From assembly GCF_007655135.1 (NCBI RefSeq), contig NC_045133.1, forward strand, positions 16,775,845 to 16,839,844: DNA of 64,000 nt, written 5' to 3'. Positions within the stretch are counted from its first letter, which is position 1; each line of letters opens with the position of its first letter. The notes beneath the pieces were generated by a model. The model was not told the origin of the DNA, searched no databases, and saw only the letters and a list, made by a program, of their open reading frames with translations. This document shows, piece by piece, positions 25,312 to 38,615 of this stretch. This DNA comes from Punica granatum (lineage: Eukaryota; Streptophyta; Magnoliopsida; Myrtales; Lythraceae). The position numbers and the translations under genes are program-made.

Positions 25312-25993
25312 GTTGCAAGATAAGCAATCAATATAGAAAACGAACTTAAATTATTTTTTTCCCCAAGCATTTAAATTACTTAATATTATAGAATAAATAG
25401 CACTAGAGCTTCATGAATGTTTTTTTTTGCTGGGAGCATACTTGGAACAAATTTCAAATGGTTAGGATATCTAGTTATTGCCTTTTGACTTGTAATTGGA
25501 TAAATTGTCACTATTATAGCACTGATGTTTTAGAGTTATAACTTGTCAGTTAAACTATGGCTATGACCTTTACTAAAATAATATTTGCAAATTACTTCTA
25601 ATTTTAGAGTGAATGTTAAAATGAAAAAAAATGGAATTAATTATTAATTGATATTAGTTTAATTCTGAGTAGTACTGCACGGATTGAAATTTTCCATTCA
25701 ACCATTTCTCATGGTTATAGCTTGAATTTGGTGCTTTTGCAAGCATTAATTATATTCCAAAATAAGGAGTCATTGCAAGTTGGGGGTTTTACCTCTTACT
25801 ATTGTTTGCCACCCTTTTATCAGAATTTTTATGGTACCAATTTTAATAAGTCATATATGCACATTGGTACTAATCGTAGGGCAAAGAAATCACGCATTAT
25901 TTTGGCACAATAATTGGCTCCTCTGGTCCCCTTTATATATTACCTTCAAACTCTCCACAATGAAGATTAATGAAGTTGTAAAGGCTTTCTACT

Positions 25994-26625
25994 TGGGGTG
26001 GGCAGGGTACGGTTTCTAGCGTAAATTGTAACCGTCCCGAATTTTCGGTTCAGGAATTTCAGTAACCGTAATTGTATCAAAATGAAAAAATTGTCCCGAA
26101 ATAAACCGATTTTTTGGTTCAGTTAACCGGACCAAATCAATATTGAGAAATTTTTTTTAAAAAAAATCTGAAATCAAGAGCTTAGCTGACTCCAATCCAT
26201 TCATCAAAAATTCAGCACATCACAAAGACAAAATTGAGGATTAGTCGATTAGGGGTTATTATATTGTTGGACATTTATTTATAATTATAGTATAATATTA
26301 TTTTTTATATATAAAATATAGAGATCAATACGTAAAAGTGAAATGGAAATAGCCGAATTAAGACTAGGGACTCAAAGACAAAGATTTTACTGACTTTTAT
26401 ACTATATGAACATTAATAATAATTAATAATCATATATATTCGGGACGAGACGGGATGGTTAACCGCAATTTCTAATTTTGAAAACCGTAACCGTCCGTAA
26501 TCAGTTTCTTCTTCAAATTCCCGAACCGGTTTACACTCGTAACCGATTAATTCGGCTTTTTTTTTTATCGATTCGAAATAGTTTTACGGGACGGTTTGGT
26601 TTTCGGGATTTTTAGCACAACCCTA
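25994..26625. mobile_element. 632-bp non-autonomous DNA element, hAT-like ends, 9-bp direct repeats
   Basis: CTTTCTACT occurs exactly at 25985-25993 and 26626-26634. Between them the sequence starts TGGGGTGGGCAGGG and ends GCACAACCCTA, related inverted ends. The interior is built from repeated GGTTCGGGA/AACCGT-type words in both orientations, with an AT-rich core, and codes for nothing. The repeat is 9 bp (Mutator-like) or 8 bp if one base belongs to the element (hAT); the TAGGGxTG-like terminus favours hAT. Confidence 0.75.
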
Positions 26626-26634
26626 CTTTCTACT

Positions 26635-27827
26635 ACAAAGTGAGTAGATATGGTCTTGGAGTTCGGAGATTCAAAATGCTATTATTTACTATAGACTTTT
26701 ATCGAGATGATTTGTTATACATGGTCTGGATATCTACATAAATTTGGGAGGTACAATTATTGCAAAGGATGAGATTAGAGAGCATAATCTAAAGAATCAT
26801 TTGAACAGTCAACTTATCAATTGAGCTTGTGATATTCTTTTGAGCGTACAAGATTATTCTTTTTCTTATTTTTTCTTGATAATTTAATTTTCATCGACTG
26901 ATCTTTTGCAAGCAGCAAACATTTTAGTTCGGAAATTTTGCTTTGTGCATTTGCCCCCATTTTTGGGTTTTGAGAGGAGTACGTTAGACTCTTCATATTA
27001 ATGGAGTCCCGAAGAATGGCTACTATCCTTAAAAATGATATTTCATCAAGTTTGGAAAATAAATAAGTAAATAAATGCAAGACAACCTTCTAGAAAATAC
27101 AGATGGAACTAATTTAGACTACATAGACCTAAGGGCGAACATGTCATGAATATGTACTTGAACATATGTACCATAATAGATTTTTTTAGAAAACTATAAA
27201 TGGCCTTTTGTATTTTGTAAGGACAATTTGAAGAATAACAACCAAAATAGATATTTAGCAAAATAGAAGTTCTTGCACAGTTGCGCGCAAATACAATTGT
27301 ATATATGTAATTGTATGATATAAATATCTTTACTGTGGCCTTCTTTTCCAAAAAATATTTACAAAATTTACTACATATTATATTGATGAAAAATAGAAAA
27401 TTGTAAACGCCTGCACTGCGCAGGTTACATGACTAGCTGCCAATATTTCCTTTAGTGAAACAAAATGTTAAAGGGTAGACGAGGGGGGAGAGTATACAAA
27501 AGGGCTACAAAAGTTTAATCAAACTACAAAAGGAAAAAATCACAATAAAGTCAAGCCAAACTCCATTACATATTTCCCTTAAAATGAAAGAGATCAGACA
27601 GATCAGCTCAACTTTCCTCACCCCCTACGACTGCAAAATGCCACATTTCAGCTTTTAGATATATACAGTATGCGGGTTCTATCCTGCATTATTTGGCCTA
27701 ATCCGGAAAAACGAAAGAGCACATAACCGGAAAACAAAGATTTGTCAAGTTTGCTAGGTTACAACAAGAAGTAGCCCCGGAAGCTTCTACTTCACAACCG
27801 TCCAAATAGTTCCCGAAAAGGCCATCG
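26635..27827. other. AT-rich spacer downstream of the bHLH gene
   Basis: No conserved reading frame. The part from about 27400 to 27827 probably includes the 3' UTR of the bHLH gene on -. Confidence 0.5.
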
Positions 27828-29970
27828 CTATGAGCTCTGTGTGCATCCACAAGTGCAGTTGTCGAGCTCTTGTCGAAGCTTCTGCAGAAGCGAGGAGTGC
27901 ATATGAAAATAAGGGGAAATTCACTGAAATTCAGAAAATACATAGACAGCATAGAACTGAACACCACCAAAACATAGCAGTGTAAAGATTCCATGGGACA
28001 TATAACTTTTCTTTTCGGGGAAATTTCTGCATTAGAATGTGCTTGGGAAAGCTTTCCACAACATTTTGTTAATACCCTTTCGAGAGTAGAAAAACAGCTT
28101 TACCCATTGATTTAGTAATGCTCATCTAATAAGAGCAAGTGACACGCAGCAATCTAATGAAAACTACTCCGATTGACGAGACTTTTCACGCAATTAATCA
28201 GCTTATCGAAACTTTAGTCTGTGGTTAATCAATAAATGGCTAAACTATTGTATGTGAAGATCAAAACAGAGGAGGTCGATAAACTACTTCAAGAGAAATT
28301 TGTACAACAGGAGAAAATGCGTTTATACACACCTGAACTTGAGTTTGAAGGGTTCTAATATGCTGCACCGCCAGATCCAGCATGTCTGAGTAGCTCGTTT
28401 GCTGCTCAAAAAGAGATATTGCAAGGATTCAAGTGACCAAATTGAAACAAATCACCCATGGTAATTAAGGATTTTTGTAATTTTAAGAAATTATTACCCC
28501 AACAGAGATTCAAGAATAAGCTCAAGAGACGTTAGACTGATTTCTTGACACTTCTACCAAACTGATCTCAGAATGTATCACTACAGCATGTCTATGAAGG
28601 GAAGAAAACGTGCAACTATAATTACCTTATCCATGTTAGGGACAAGCTCCTGTAGCTTCTTCAGCCTACCACTTATTCTGGTCCTCCTTTCCTGTTAAAT
28701 GTAAAGCAAACCTGCAATTAGATCGCATTTACATCCTACAAAACTAAACAGCAAAATAATTTCAATGTTCACGAACTAAGTAAAGCAGAAAAAGTTTGTC
28801 CATTCTGTTGTATCGGAAGTTGGGGGGTGGGTTGAACATTACCGTTGTTTTAAACAAATGCCCAAAGACTATTATAAAATCAGATGATCTCGAAAGCATT
28901 TCCAGAATTACACTAATGCAGCAACCACCATTTCCGAAGATAATCCTGTAGATTCATTATGTAGGTTCCAGAATTCCTTCCCATGTAAAGTGCAGTCTGT
29001 CATATATGTTGGAAATCCTTGACCGTTAAAGCAATAGTCTTATGAAATGCAATACTACATGATAGTTACCCATGATTGCAAATGGAGGACTTAGAACTTT
29101 CATGGTTCAAGCATAATGATTTTCTTGATAATAGTTACCCACCCTTTCAGCAATACTCCGTGGATGAGTTGCACAGCCACGCTTGGCCCGAATTTTGCAT
29201 GGCACAGAGTCTTCGGGGATTTGAAGCAACTTCTCTACCGTGGCCATCTCAAGAGTTGTCTGTGGCAAGCTAAACTGAAAAGAATGCCAAGTAAAATTAT
29301 CAAATGATAGACAAATGAAAGAGGAATAATATATTTATATGGAAGTCCATCATAAAAATTAAGAGAGAAGTAGCAATGCTTTCTAATATTCATGAACGCC
29401 AAAGTACAACAAGAAGCAATTGAATCGTATCTTTTGGCATTCATTCTTTGTTTTTCAAACCCAATGACGTTCATTCAAAGAGTTTAGGAAAAATAAATAA
29501 ATAAATACAATGAGCATCTTTTTTCACCGCGCCTAAAATTTTGTCATAGGGTATAAATGAACCAGGAACTTCGGTTTCTGAAACAGAACTTGGGAGAGAG
29601 ATTGTGACACCTGAGTTTCCAGCGGCTGAAAGCTGTAACTATCTCCGTCGATATTCTTAGCTCGCTTGCCTGGTGGTGCTGAAAAAACGATTGAATTGGC
29701 GTTCTCCCAAGAGTCTATTCCGAAACTCCGCCGAGAAGTAGTACTGGCCGAACGGGGAGGGCGCGGGTGGCGGCCTCTGGAGTTGCGGGTGAGGGTGCGG
29801 GGGAGCATGGTGGGGGGAAGCGAAGTCGCGGTGGGCGCCGCTGATGACGGAGTCGACAGCGGTGGTGAGGAGGGACCCCGGGGCGGAGACGTAGCGGGTG
29901 AGGCCGCCGCCGGAGGAGGAGGGAATGGAGTTGTGTGATGAGGAAGACGAGGAGGATGGATACATAACAC
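27828..29970 (-). CDS. bHLH transcription factor (bHLH80/81/122 group), first exon rearranged, possible pseudogene
   Basis: Exons 29970-29611, 29274-29143, 28691-28626, 28401-28333 and 27881-27828 join in frame to 226 residues. Exons 2-5 are textbook for the group: FSLPQTTLEMATVEKLLQIP, VPCKIRAKRGCATHPRSIAE, ERRTRISGRLKKLQELVPNM, QTSYSDMLDLAVQHIRTLQ and a CTCGC tail. They form the atypical basic region, both helices and the dimer interface. Exon 1 is odd. Its end (SWENANSIVFSAPP, KRAKNIDGD) is in one frame, with an ATG at 29970. The conserved N-terminus (LTRYVSAPGSLLTTAVDSVI) is in the next frame, with an ATG at 29965. About 100 residues normally between them, including the RQRSSPAGF motif, are missing. 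The bHLH can therefore be made only with an out-of-frame N-terminus, unless the sequence has an error. The family binds E-box DNA and regulates flowering or stress genes. Confidence 0.82.
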
Positions 29971-30304
29971 TTAATAGATAATTAATTGATTAAGTGTTAA
30001 GAAATTGAGAAGTGGAGCCGAATCGGGCAAAGCCGGAGCTGAGCTATGGCCACTGCTAGTTGAAACTGAGCTTCAGCAATGGAGGTTTTAGAGAGAGAAA
30101 GTTAGAGAGAGATGGGGGGAAAGATTGGGGAAAAGAGGAAAGTGGGGAGAGAGAGGATTGATGCCGGAAGAGGAAAAAGTCGCAGGAGTGGGTATTGCGT
30201 CACGGGTGGGTGAGGGTCTTTTCGTCACCAATGTTTGGGGAATTATGTCTTTTTTCTTTTCCTTTTTAGCTTTTTCTTGATTGGCACCACGACTGTAAAT
30301 GAAA
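29971..30304 (-). promoter_or_regulatory. leader and promoter region of the bHLH gene
   Basis: Purine-rich (GA/GAGAGAAAG) on +, hence CT-rich on the coding strand, as in many plant leaders. No clear TATA box was identified. The limits are inferred. Confidence 0.35.
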
Positions 30305-30660
30305 TGATACTATTAGCGAATGGCTCAGACTCCGCTCCACGAAAGCTCGAGTTCAGTTCGCTCTTAATTAAACTCAAGTTCGACAGTTAACTGAGCTGAG
30401 CCGAGTTTAATAGTATTCGGCTTGTGAAGTTTGCAGGGCTAAATGAGCTATTATTATTATTATTATTATTAAACGTAACATTTCAATTGAACTCCATGTG
30501 ATTCGAATTTGAGTACTATCAAGTTATAATTAGTATTTTTGAATTATATTTTGCATGATATTATTGTCTTATAATTAGTTTTTAGTCTTTTTTATTCGAG
30601 TCTAAACGAATCCGAACTCAAATTTTAGCCTGAGCCAAGCAGAGCCCGAGTCCGAGATAA
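30305..30660. mobile_element. degraded non-autonomous element rich in GAGCTCG-type words
   Basis: Ends carry inverted words (GGCTCAGACTCCGCTCC on the left; GCAGAGCCCGAGTCCGAG on the right). The interior has AGCTCGAG/GAGCCGAG repeats and an (ATT)n run at about 30450-30470. This word composition is typical of small hAT-like elements. No target duplication was found and nothing is coded. Confidence 0.35.
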
Positions 30661-30689
30661 GAGGAAAGGAAAGAATATCAACTTTGAGA

Positions 30690-31500
30690 TGCACTAGAAT
30701 ATTCTCAAGAGGTAACTGAAATGGAGAACTTCATAATGTTCAAGTGGAGGCTCAAAGCGGAGCAAGACAAGTGCTTTTGGGCTGCACAAGACATCAACAA
30801 ATTGCGATGACGAAACGACCGACGATGATCTAGTGGACTCACCGATGCGTCCAAAGGCACCAAAGCAGCCAAGAGAAAGCACAAGGCAAAATCGAAAGCG
30901 GCCGTCGAAATTTCACCGAGGAAGTAGATTCACTAAAATGTGAAGCAACAAGGAGAATATCTATCTTGGATGGATTGAGGACCGTCAAGGAAAATGAGAT
31001 CGAGCTGAAACAACAAAAATGAAGTTGGAAATGATTACTTCAAACACCGCTCTAATGTCCGAGATACAACGAGAATGTCATGAGAAGATGGTCCGAAAAA
31101 CTATGTCCAAGCTATGTCCAGGTACAATTAGATTTAATTTCAAGCATGGTTCTATTAATATAAATATAAATATAATTAATTTAAATTTTTTATTAATGTA
31201 ATTGCATAATTTAATTTTAATTAATTGTAATTTTTAATTTTTTTAATTGTAATTTTTTAGTTTTTTAACTAAAGTTATTTGTATAATAAAAATTAATTAT
31301 TTATAATATGTTAAATAACCTTTATTCATTTATTTAATTTAAATAGTATATAGCCCCTTTTAACACCCAATTTGAGTGCTGACGATTGGAGCTTGGGGCA
31401 TCAATATAGAATGAGGGCTTTATTTTTTGACGTGACGATTACGTAGCATTCTTATTTTTGAGTTGGTGATAGTGTGACATTCGATGTGCCCTTTTGGCAC
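30690..31500 (+). pseudogene. PIF/Harbinger ORF1 (Myb/SANT, NAM-associated type) C-terminal relic
   Basis: Translation with frame changes gives KRSKTSAFGL, DSPMRPKAPKQ / TKAAKRKHKAKSKA and, near 31045-31110, ALMSEIQRECHEKMVRK. These line up in order with the relics at 47847-48846 and 50481-51580. The family (often misannotated as glutathione S-transferase T3-like) is the DNA-binding partner protein of PIF/Harbinger transposases. The AT-rich 3' region and a terminus like that after 51790 also correspond. Stops and frame changes are numerous. Confidence 0.6.
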
Positions 31501-34500
31501 TACAATTCACCCACTGTTGTACATGCTCTCAGTACACCTCACTTTTTAAATTCTCCTGCATCCAAGTCATTTTCCTTTTCTCCTATATTTTCCCTTCCTT
31601 GGTGCATGTATCAAGTATTGACAAGATAATCAAAATCTTGTTAGGACTTTATCGTGCCTACATGTGCATGTATTATATGTAACAAGTATAGTACGTGAAT
31701 ATATATAAAAAATTATACTTTTGTCAATAATAAATTTTTTATGATATTTCAATAAATAATAGATATTTAAAAATTTTTATTGACTTGTAATATAGGCTCG
31801 CAATATATCCGTTACATATTAGTCTTTATCCAACTATTAGACATTGATCGACAATGAAGAGATCCATTGGATGCGACCTGCTTAAGATTTCCATCTAAGG
31901 AGCCCACAAACCGCATATTTGCATTTAAATATGAAAACATATATTCAAGTTTGTGTATTTGAATATTTTTTCTTTTTCAAATAGATTGGATTCCACTAAG
32001 TGCTGAATGATTGTGTTTGATTTCGAAATACAATCCTATACAACTCCACCGCTTCGTTCTTTCTCTCAATTTAACAACATAATCATTATTTTTTAATTTT
32101 TTTATTTAATAATAAATTCTCACATATATATTTTTCTAATCATTATTACAATCAATTCTTTAATAATAAAATCTCCAACTTACTTTACAATCAAATAAAT
32201 AAATAAATATATATATATATTTGTCTTTTCTCTCATTTAATATAAATTTCTCCATTTATTATTACATATATGAGTGGAGTAGATTAAAGTAAAATCTTAC
32301 TTCACAAACAAACGATATATAATATTTCAATTTAAATATTCAATATTTTGTACTTTTTATCATTAATAGTAGAAGTAGTAAACACACGAAATGAAAGTAT
32401 CAGATGCGTTCCAGCAATTCAATGTCACGTTGGGCCATCACTGTATAAATTTTTTGATAATTCTATTGAACAGGCCCGTGGGTTTCGTGTACCACAGACA
32501 AAGGCCGATGGAGAGAAGGAGATTAGTGCCGACAAAGTACAACTAGTTGTTGGTGGAACAGTTTATTGTCGAATGATTTGAAATATTATAATTCATCAAA
32601 ACAATTAAAAAAAAAAGAAAGAAGATTTGAAATATTGTAAGTTTGCTTGGTGCGCTTCCTTTTGGCCTGAATATCAAATTAACATAATATGTCTCATCTA
32701 TAATTAATTTCTTCTATTAGCAAATTGCAAAAAAGGTTTTTGCATTACTACAACTACCCAAAATGTCATGGTTTCGATGCACTTCACTTTTTGCGAAGGG
32801 GCACTCAGACTAAGTATATTTCAAGTCTTGCTATATCACTGTAAAATTTAGTATTCACACGAATATCTGTTAGGTCGTACAATATGGAAATTTAGATGAA
32901 TGTTGCAAAGAATACAAAATAATTCATTATGATTTATAATTTCATTCAAATTTTCCTCTTGATGTCATTCTTGGGGCTAAAATGCAGTAGTAAAGAATGA
33001 GTAATTCTTTCTCCGAAGGTGGTGGTAAAAGAAAAATTTTGCGGAAAGAGTGTTCAATCCGTTGAATAAATTTCTTTTATTATTAGAGAAGAAAGTATTT
33101 TTGGCTCCCAATCGTTTAAACATTCATCAAAAATGCAAGTTGTAGAATGTAAAATTATCATATAAGGTAGTTATTGCATATAAATATCTGTGAGATTTTC
33201 CTTTTCACTAATAAATTCCATCAAATCCATTGTTATTGGCAGGGGCGGCCCAACGATAAGATTGCGTGAGGTCCGTCAAATATTAGACCCCGCATTTTGT
33301 TAATACTATAGTTAAAATTTCATAAGACGCGTTGGTGCAATTGGATAAGGTAATATTATTCCAAATGGAGATCAAGGGTAAGAATTCTTTAGTATAAAAT
33401 TAATTGTGTCCTTGGATTTGGAACCCACCACTTGCTTCTGTCAAAATAAATCACATTTCTTGAAATGCTATATGTATAATTGAGACAAGTACATTTACTA
33501 CTACAAAGTTTATAGAGATAATTTTATGTCATACTTTTACTTATTTTTAGAAGCAAACAAGATTTATCTTTAAAGACCGATAGACATGGCAGCAACATGG
33601 TCAATTAATCGACTTGTCTCTAAATCTTATTTGTGTTGTGGTGATGTGAATTTATTTTGTTTTTACCAGGGTAATCTTATATTTTCAATTTTTGAGTATG
33701 TAACATAATTGAAAATCTAATAATGAGCATACTTTTACTTTTTATAATTCATTGAGTGGTAATTAGTTTAACTAAGCCAGCGTATTTATGTATACATAAT
33801 ATGACAGTACTTAATGGAAAAGGGGCTTTAAATATCATCTTATGTCAATAATTAATAACGAGATTTTACATATTTATAATTGTATTTAATATCAACACAA
33901 GAATCGCAAAAAATATTTTTAAATTTATAAATGTCCTTTTATATTTTTCAAGAATGATTAATTATATGAGGAATAATATATGCCAAAAAAAAAGGCCTAA
34001 GGGTTTGTGTTTTCTCTTCAACTTTTATATATTTACATTGGTTCATTTCATTATTTGTAAAATTGAAAAAAAAAGGATGAATGAGAATTAATATCGATGA
34101 TCTAATGGTATTTGATGATGTGTCCTACCATAAGACAAGCGCCTGTGTACTGCACTAGAATTTTTTTGTCATAGGCTTATAAGTCTAGTAAAACAATATA
34201 ACAATATGAAAAAAAAATCAAAATAACGGAGCACATGAGTCCTATTGGCTCTGTGGATTGAATCCAAAATTTCTTGATTTAGGATTGACGTCTTGTGTCA
34301 CTACACTAAAATTGTGTTTGTTTATAATTTAATTGAATAAGTACTTAAAAGTTAGTTACAAATTACTTACATGGGAAAATGAATAGAAGAGAAAGAGAAA
34401 TATGAAAGATAATGGTCTTATTTACTTAATGATTGCGCCAAAATTCACTTAATGAGTAAGTAAAAAATTTTAACTTAATAAAATAAATTATTTTTCTATA

Positions 34501-36700
34501 TATTATAAAACATTTTCTCAACCTTATCATTCCTACTCTTTTCGTATACATTTTTTTCTTTAACTAATTAAGTATTTAATTATTAAGCACTTAATTTATC
34601 AAATAACATCTAAGACCCATTTTTTATACTACATTAGAATTTGACATGAGGGATAACACTTCTCTTCTTATTTGTCAATTGTTAAATAGGAAATTTCTTT
34701 CAATTTCTACAAAGTCGCACAAGAAACAAGCTCGACCACAAGTGGCGCATCAACTTCTTGGCAGTTTCTTAATTTAAAATAAAAGAATGTGAAAGAAGAA
34801 ATAAAAAAATACTAAAAGTGGAAAGATTCTTTGGAGCTTTGGACCGGATCCTAGGATTCTGACATCTTGAATCAACTGGTTTAGGGCAAAGAGAATCTGA
34901 TTGGTCTGTCAGACTCGAAGCAACTAAAGGCACACTCGATTGGCTGGGTGAGCTTCCACTAACGGTTAAACGATGCCAACCGACGATTTTTCCCTAAAAA
35001 TGTTCCAAGAAAATATCTAAAAAATCACTAAAATGTTGACCCAGATGGTTAAAAAGATTTCATCTTCATGAACTATCGAGCTCAAATCCTATTGAAAGAT
35101 CACAAATTGTGATTCTCATTGATGCATTAGGTCTAACATTAATAACTTACTTGGATTGATCTAAAGAGGAATTGGATTGAATCTTTAACACGGCAAGCTT
35201 CAATTATAAAATAAAATAAAATAAAATCTAGTCTTTCTCGTGAGTGTGCCTGATGTGTCATTGTCTATTAACTGGACAAGCAATAATTTAATAAATCTAA
35301 AACCAAGAGGGATATAAAAAATTGATTGTACCATTCAAGGTTAAATGAACTTGGGCAAAAACTTAGATAAGAGGAAAAAAAAATGATTTTAGTATAAGGT
35401 TCATTGTATTTGCAAATTGGCCCACAAGAAGAAAAGCATTAACTTGCATCTCTTTTTCCTCCTCACCGTTCACTAAAATCCTAATCAATTTCCTAAAAAA
35501 TATATAGATCTTTACAAGAACACCAAGTTGGGTTTTCCTTTATCGATGATCACATGAATAATAAATAACATGAATAATAATATATTTATTGTCGTTACGC
35601 AATTCTTTTACTAAAAGCATCTACATCGAGACTCTACTATGATTTATATTTATTTTTAATGAGGACGCTTCGGTTCATACACCTGTCACATGTTAAGTGT
35701 TCATTCTTTGCTTTCCGGTTATCGCGTTCCAGTTGTCTCTTGTCACGACGTGTCATAGCTATATAGTCATATATATCATATCATCTGTCAGTTTTTCTTG
35801 TGCCATTTGACTATATTTTGAATCCATCTAATCGTAACTAGATCTGACCCTTGAAAAGTTTTTCCTTGTGCCCATTTTGACCTTATTTTGAAGCAATTTG
35901 CAAAGGAAATAAATGAAGCTTGCTTTTGTTAGTTATTGGACCTTACGAGTTATTGTCATCAATAATATACCTTGTCCTCGAGATATATGTCTTGTGTTGA
36001 TAAATCTCTTTTCCTCTGGCTTTGGTTAGCTTTTAGATCAATGCACATAAATGACAAAGATTGCATGCACGTATTATTATGAAATTTATGAAGGCAATCT
36101 ACCAATAATACAAAAGGCCCTTATATTTTTGTGATTCTGTAGAACATATCCAATAAAGGAAAAAGTAAACTATAACTTTCATTCCTCCTCTTTCCTTTTA
36201 AAATTTTTAGAGCTAATACTTCAGTCCTCCAATAATTTATGCTACTAGTCTTACTTAAAACATTTTAATTTCATCTATCGATTTGGTCACGTCATCAACC
36301 CCTCTAATGACGAGCTGCCGTCGACATCTAGTGAAGCAAACAACGTCAAAACTATAATTTTCAAGCGGGCATTCACAAATTGTGTTGTTCTTGTCATCTT
36401 TGACTTTTTTAAAATTTCTTTTATTTTTTGAAAATTGGATTAATGATATTTTTTAGAAAACGCCGCGTACGAAAAATAATGCATATGCGGCATCAACTTA
36501 ATAGCCACGTCCACGAAGTTCAATTGTTATATTAATTAAAGGATCTAATAAAACATATCACCAAAAAAATAAAAAATAAAAAGGATCAAATAAAATATCC
36601 ATCATTTCATAAATGATAGAATTAAACGCACAAAAAAAAATTGAAATATCAAACAACACATAAATGAATAAATTTGGTTTTATCCCTTGAAAACCTCTCC
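31501..36700. other. long AT-rich intergenic region, no gene seen
   Basis: About 5 kb with no recognisable exon on either strand. It includes AT microsatellites (about 32190-32220) and a hAT-like left end (CAGGGGCGGCCCAACGA at about 33240) with no matching right end. A 77-codon frame at 32348-32581 resembles nothing I know. Confidence 0.5.
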
Positions 36701-38615
36701 TCGTCTCGTCTTCGCTCAATCAAACGAGGGTGATCGTCTTAGGGAACCTGCTACGAAGGTGCCAGGATATCGCTCCTATGGCCATTTTCTGCAACTTGCT
36801 GCGCCTATTAGCTAATAATAATAGAGTCCTAGACCACGTCATATGCTCTACCTGTGGATGATTGACTGATAAAATATGCTCAGGAATGAAGAAATCGAAT
36901 ACCAACATGTCTTATTCTGCGGCATGTCGGCGCCATACATTATCCTTAAGCTCCCCTATCACTAGATATGTAATTCCCATTATGGTGTGTACATAACTGC
37001 AATCCTGATCGATGGATGCGAAAAACATACTATGGTTTTCATTCATAATAGTCCTACTACAAGTAATTTCGAATCATTGAGCAAAACCATATTCATATCG
37101 AGAAAAAGGTCAACTCCTTTATTTTGATTCTAAAATTTCTTTATGTGTATCTACAATTTTATATTCTGGCATGTAGTTTATGACAAGTGAAAAAAAAAAA
37201 AACAAAAATTGTTGGATATGACACGAATGGTGACGGTTTCTAATGCACATTTCGTATCTGAGCTTACGAATTTTTTGAGAGAACTCGATTAAATACTCTT
37301 GTTTGTATATATAAAATCGAGACCGACCACGGCATGAAAAATGTGAGTATTTAACATAATTATCCACAGCTAGCACATCTCGTGCAATCAGATTTGTTAT
37401 GGTCGGAACTCAGTTTCTCACTGGCCCAGAACAGTGCAAATTCGGTTCTTCTTCGCTTGTTGCCGGTGATACCTATAAATTCGGTAATAAACATAGCTGG
37501 GCAAGAGATAATGGTACAAAGCACAGGATTGATCAATGTGATTCCAAATGTTAGTTTCGAAAGCGATAAGTCCGTCCGCGTCATTGCGAGTCCATGCCCA
37601 TCCACGTATACAGCATTTAACTGATGCTTGCTACAATAAAAACGAAGTAAAACCCAAGTCACAGGCAAAATAGATCTATTAGTATCAGGTGCCCCAAAAA
37701 CACCGTTACTAATAGCAGCTCTTGTCCTCTAAGCTAATGAATCTCCAAGGCATCTAATGTTCACATATATACTAATTAACCCAAATGAACGATGATGAAC
37801 ACCAAGAAATTGCACTGGCAAAATCAGATTTGTATTCACTGAAAATAAATCAGATGCGTATATGGTATACATTATAATTTACCTTGAGGTTCCACATTCG
37901 TATGAGGTGCTACCTACTTGTAAGAATCCAGTGGTCAGACAATCTAGTTTATACGTGCGCCTCCTGTCCTGCACGGTGGAATGTTCAATGAAGTTATCAC
38001 CACCAATTCTGTTTTGCTATACAACTCAGAATCCGCAATTTTCAATATAATGAAAGTCAGATCACAAACAGAGCCAAGTCAGAGCAAGCAGATGATAATC
38101 AATTATTCTTTTCATATGATTGGGTTCAATCACCAAACCGAATAATAAGGACTTGTAGTTAGTGAGTAAATCATCCAGCAATTCATAAGTGGATGAAAAG
38201 TTCGAGGTTAAAAAAGTTATGTTGGCATCCTCTTCATTTAAGATGTTACGGAAATTAAATATGGCTAGGCAATCCCACCTCCACATCCTTACTATTTAGA
38301 TGACAATACAATCCTATGTGATGCGTGAGATGTACAAAGAGCAGAAGGCTATACGAATAATCAAAAGAAAGACAGCAATGTAAAACATCAAACACAGACT
38401 AGCACTCCCAAAAACCAATATAAATAAATCAAGTCTGAATAAATCAAGTTGCCCTATTTTGCTCCAGCAGAAACAACATTGTTTCTATATTGAAGTCTCC
38501 ATGCTTCGGTTGTCAATTCTTAATGAAACTGAAACAAACATGTGCAACTACAAATGAATTACTTAGAATGATTGATCCCTAACCTACCTGTACAGCAGCA
38601 ACAAGCACTTCCCTG
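36701..38615. other. intergenic region downstream of POP4
   Basis: Moderately AT-rich. Short frames at 36720-36908 (-) and 37360-37668 (both strands) are not recognisable. The last few hundred bases before 38616 probably include the POP4 3' UTR. Confidence 0.4.

Noticed and set aside
29666..29938. 90-codon frame on + rich in Gly, Val and Ala
   Set aside because: Antisense of bHLH exon 1.
33240..33440. tRNA-like A-box word (TTGGTGCAATTGG) suggesting a tRNA gene or SINE
   Set aside because: No B box at the right spacing, no cloverleaf, and no flanking duplication.
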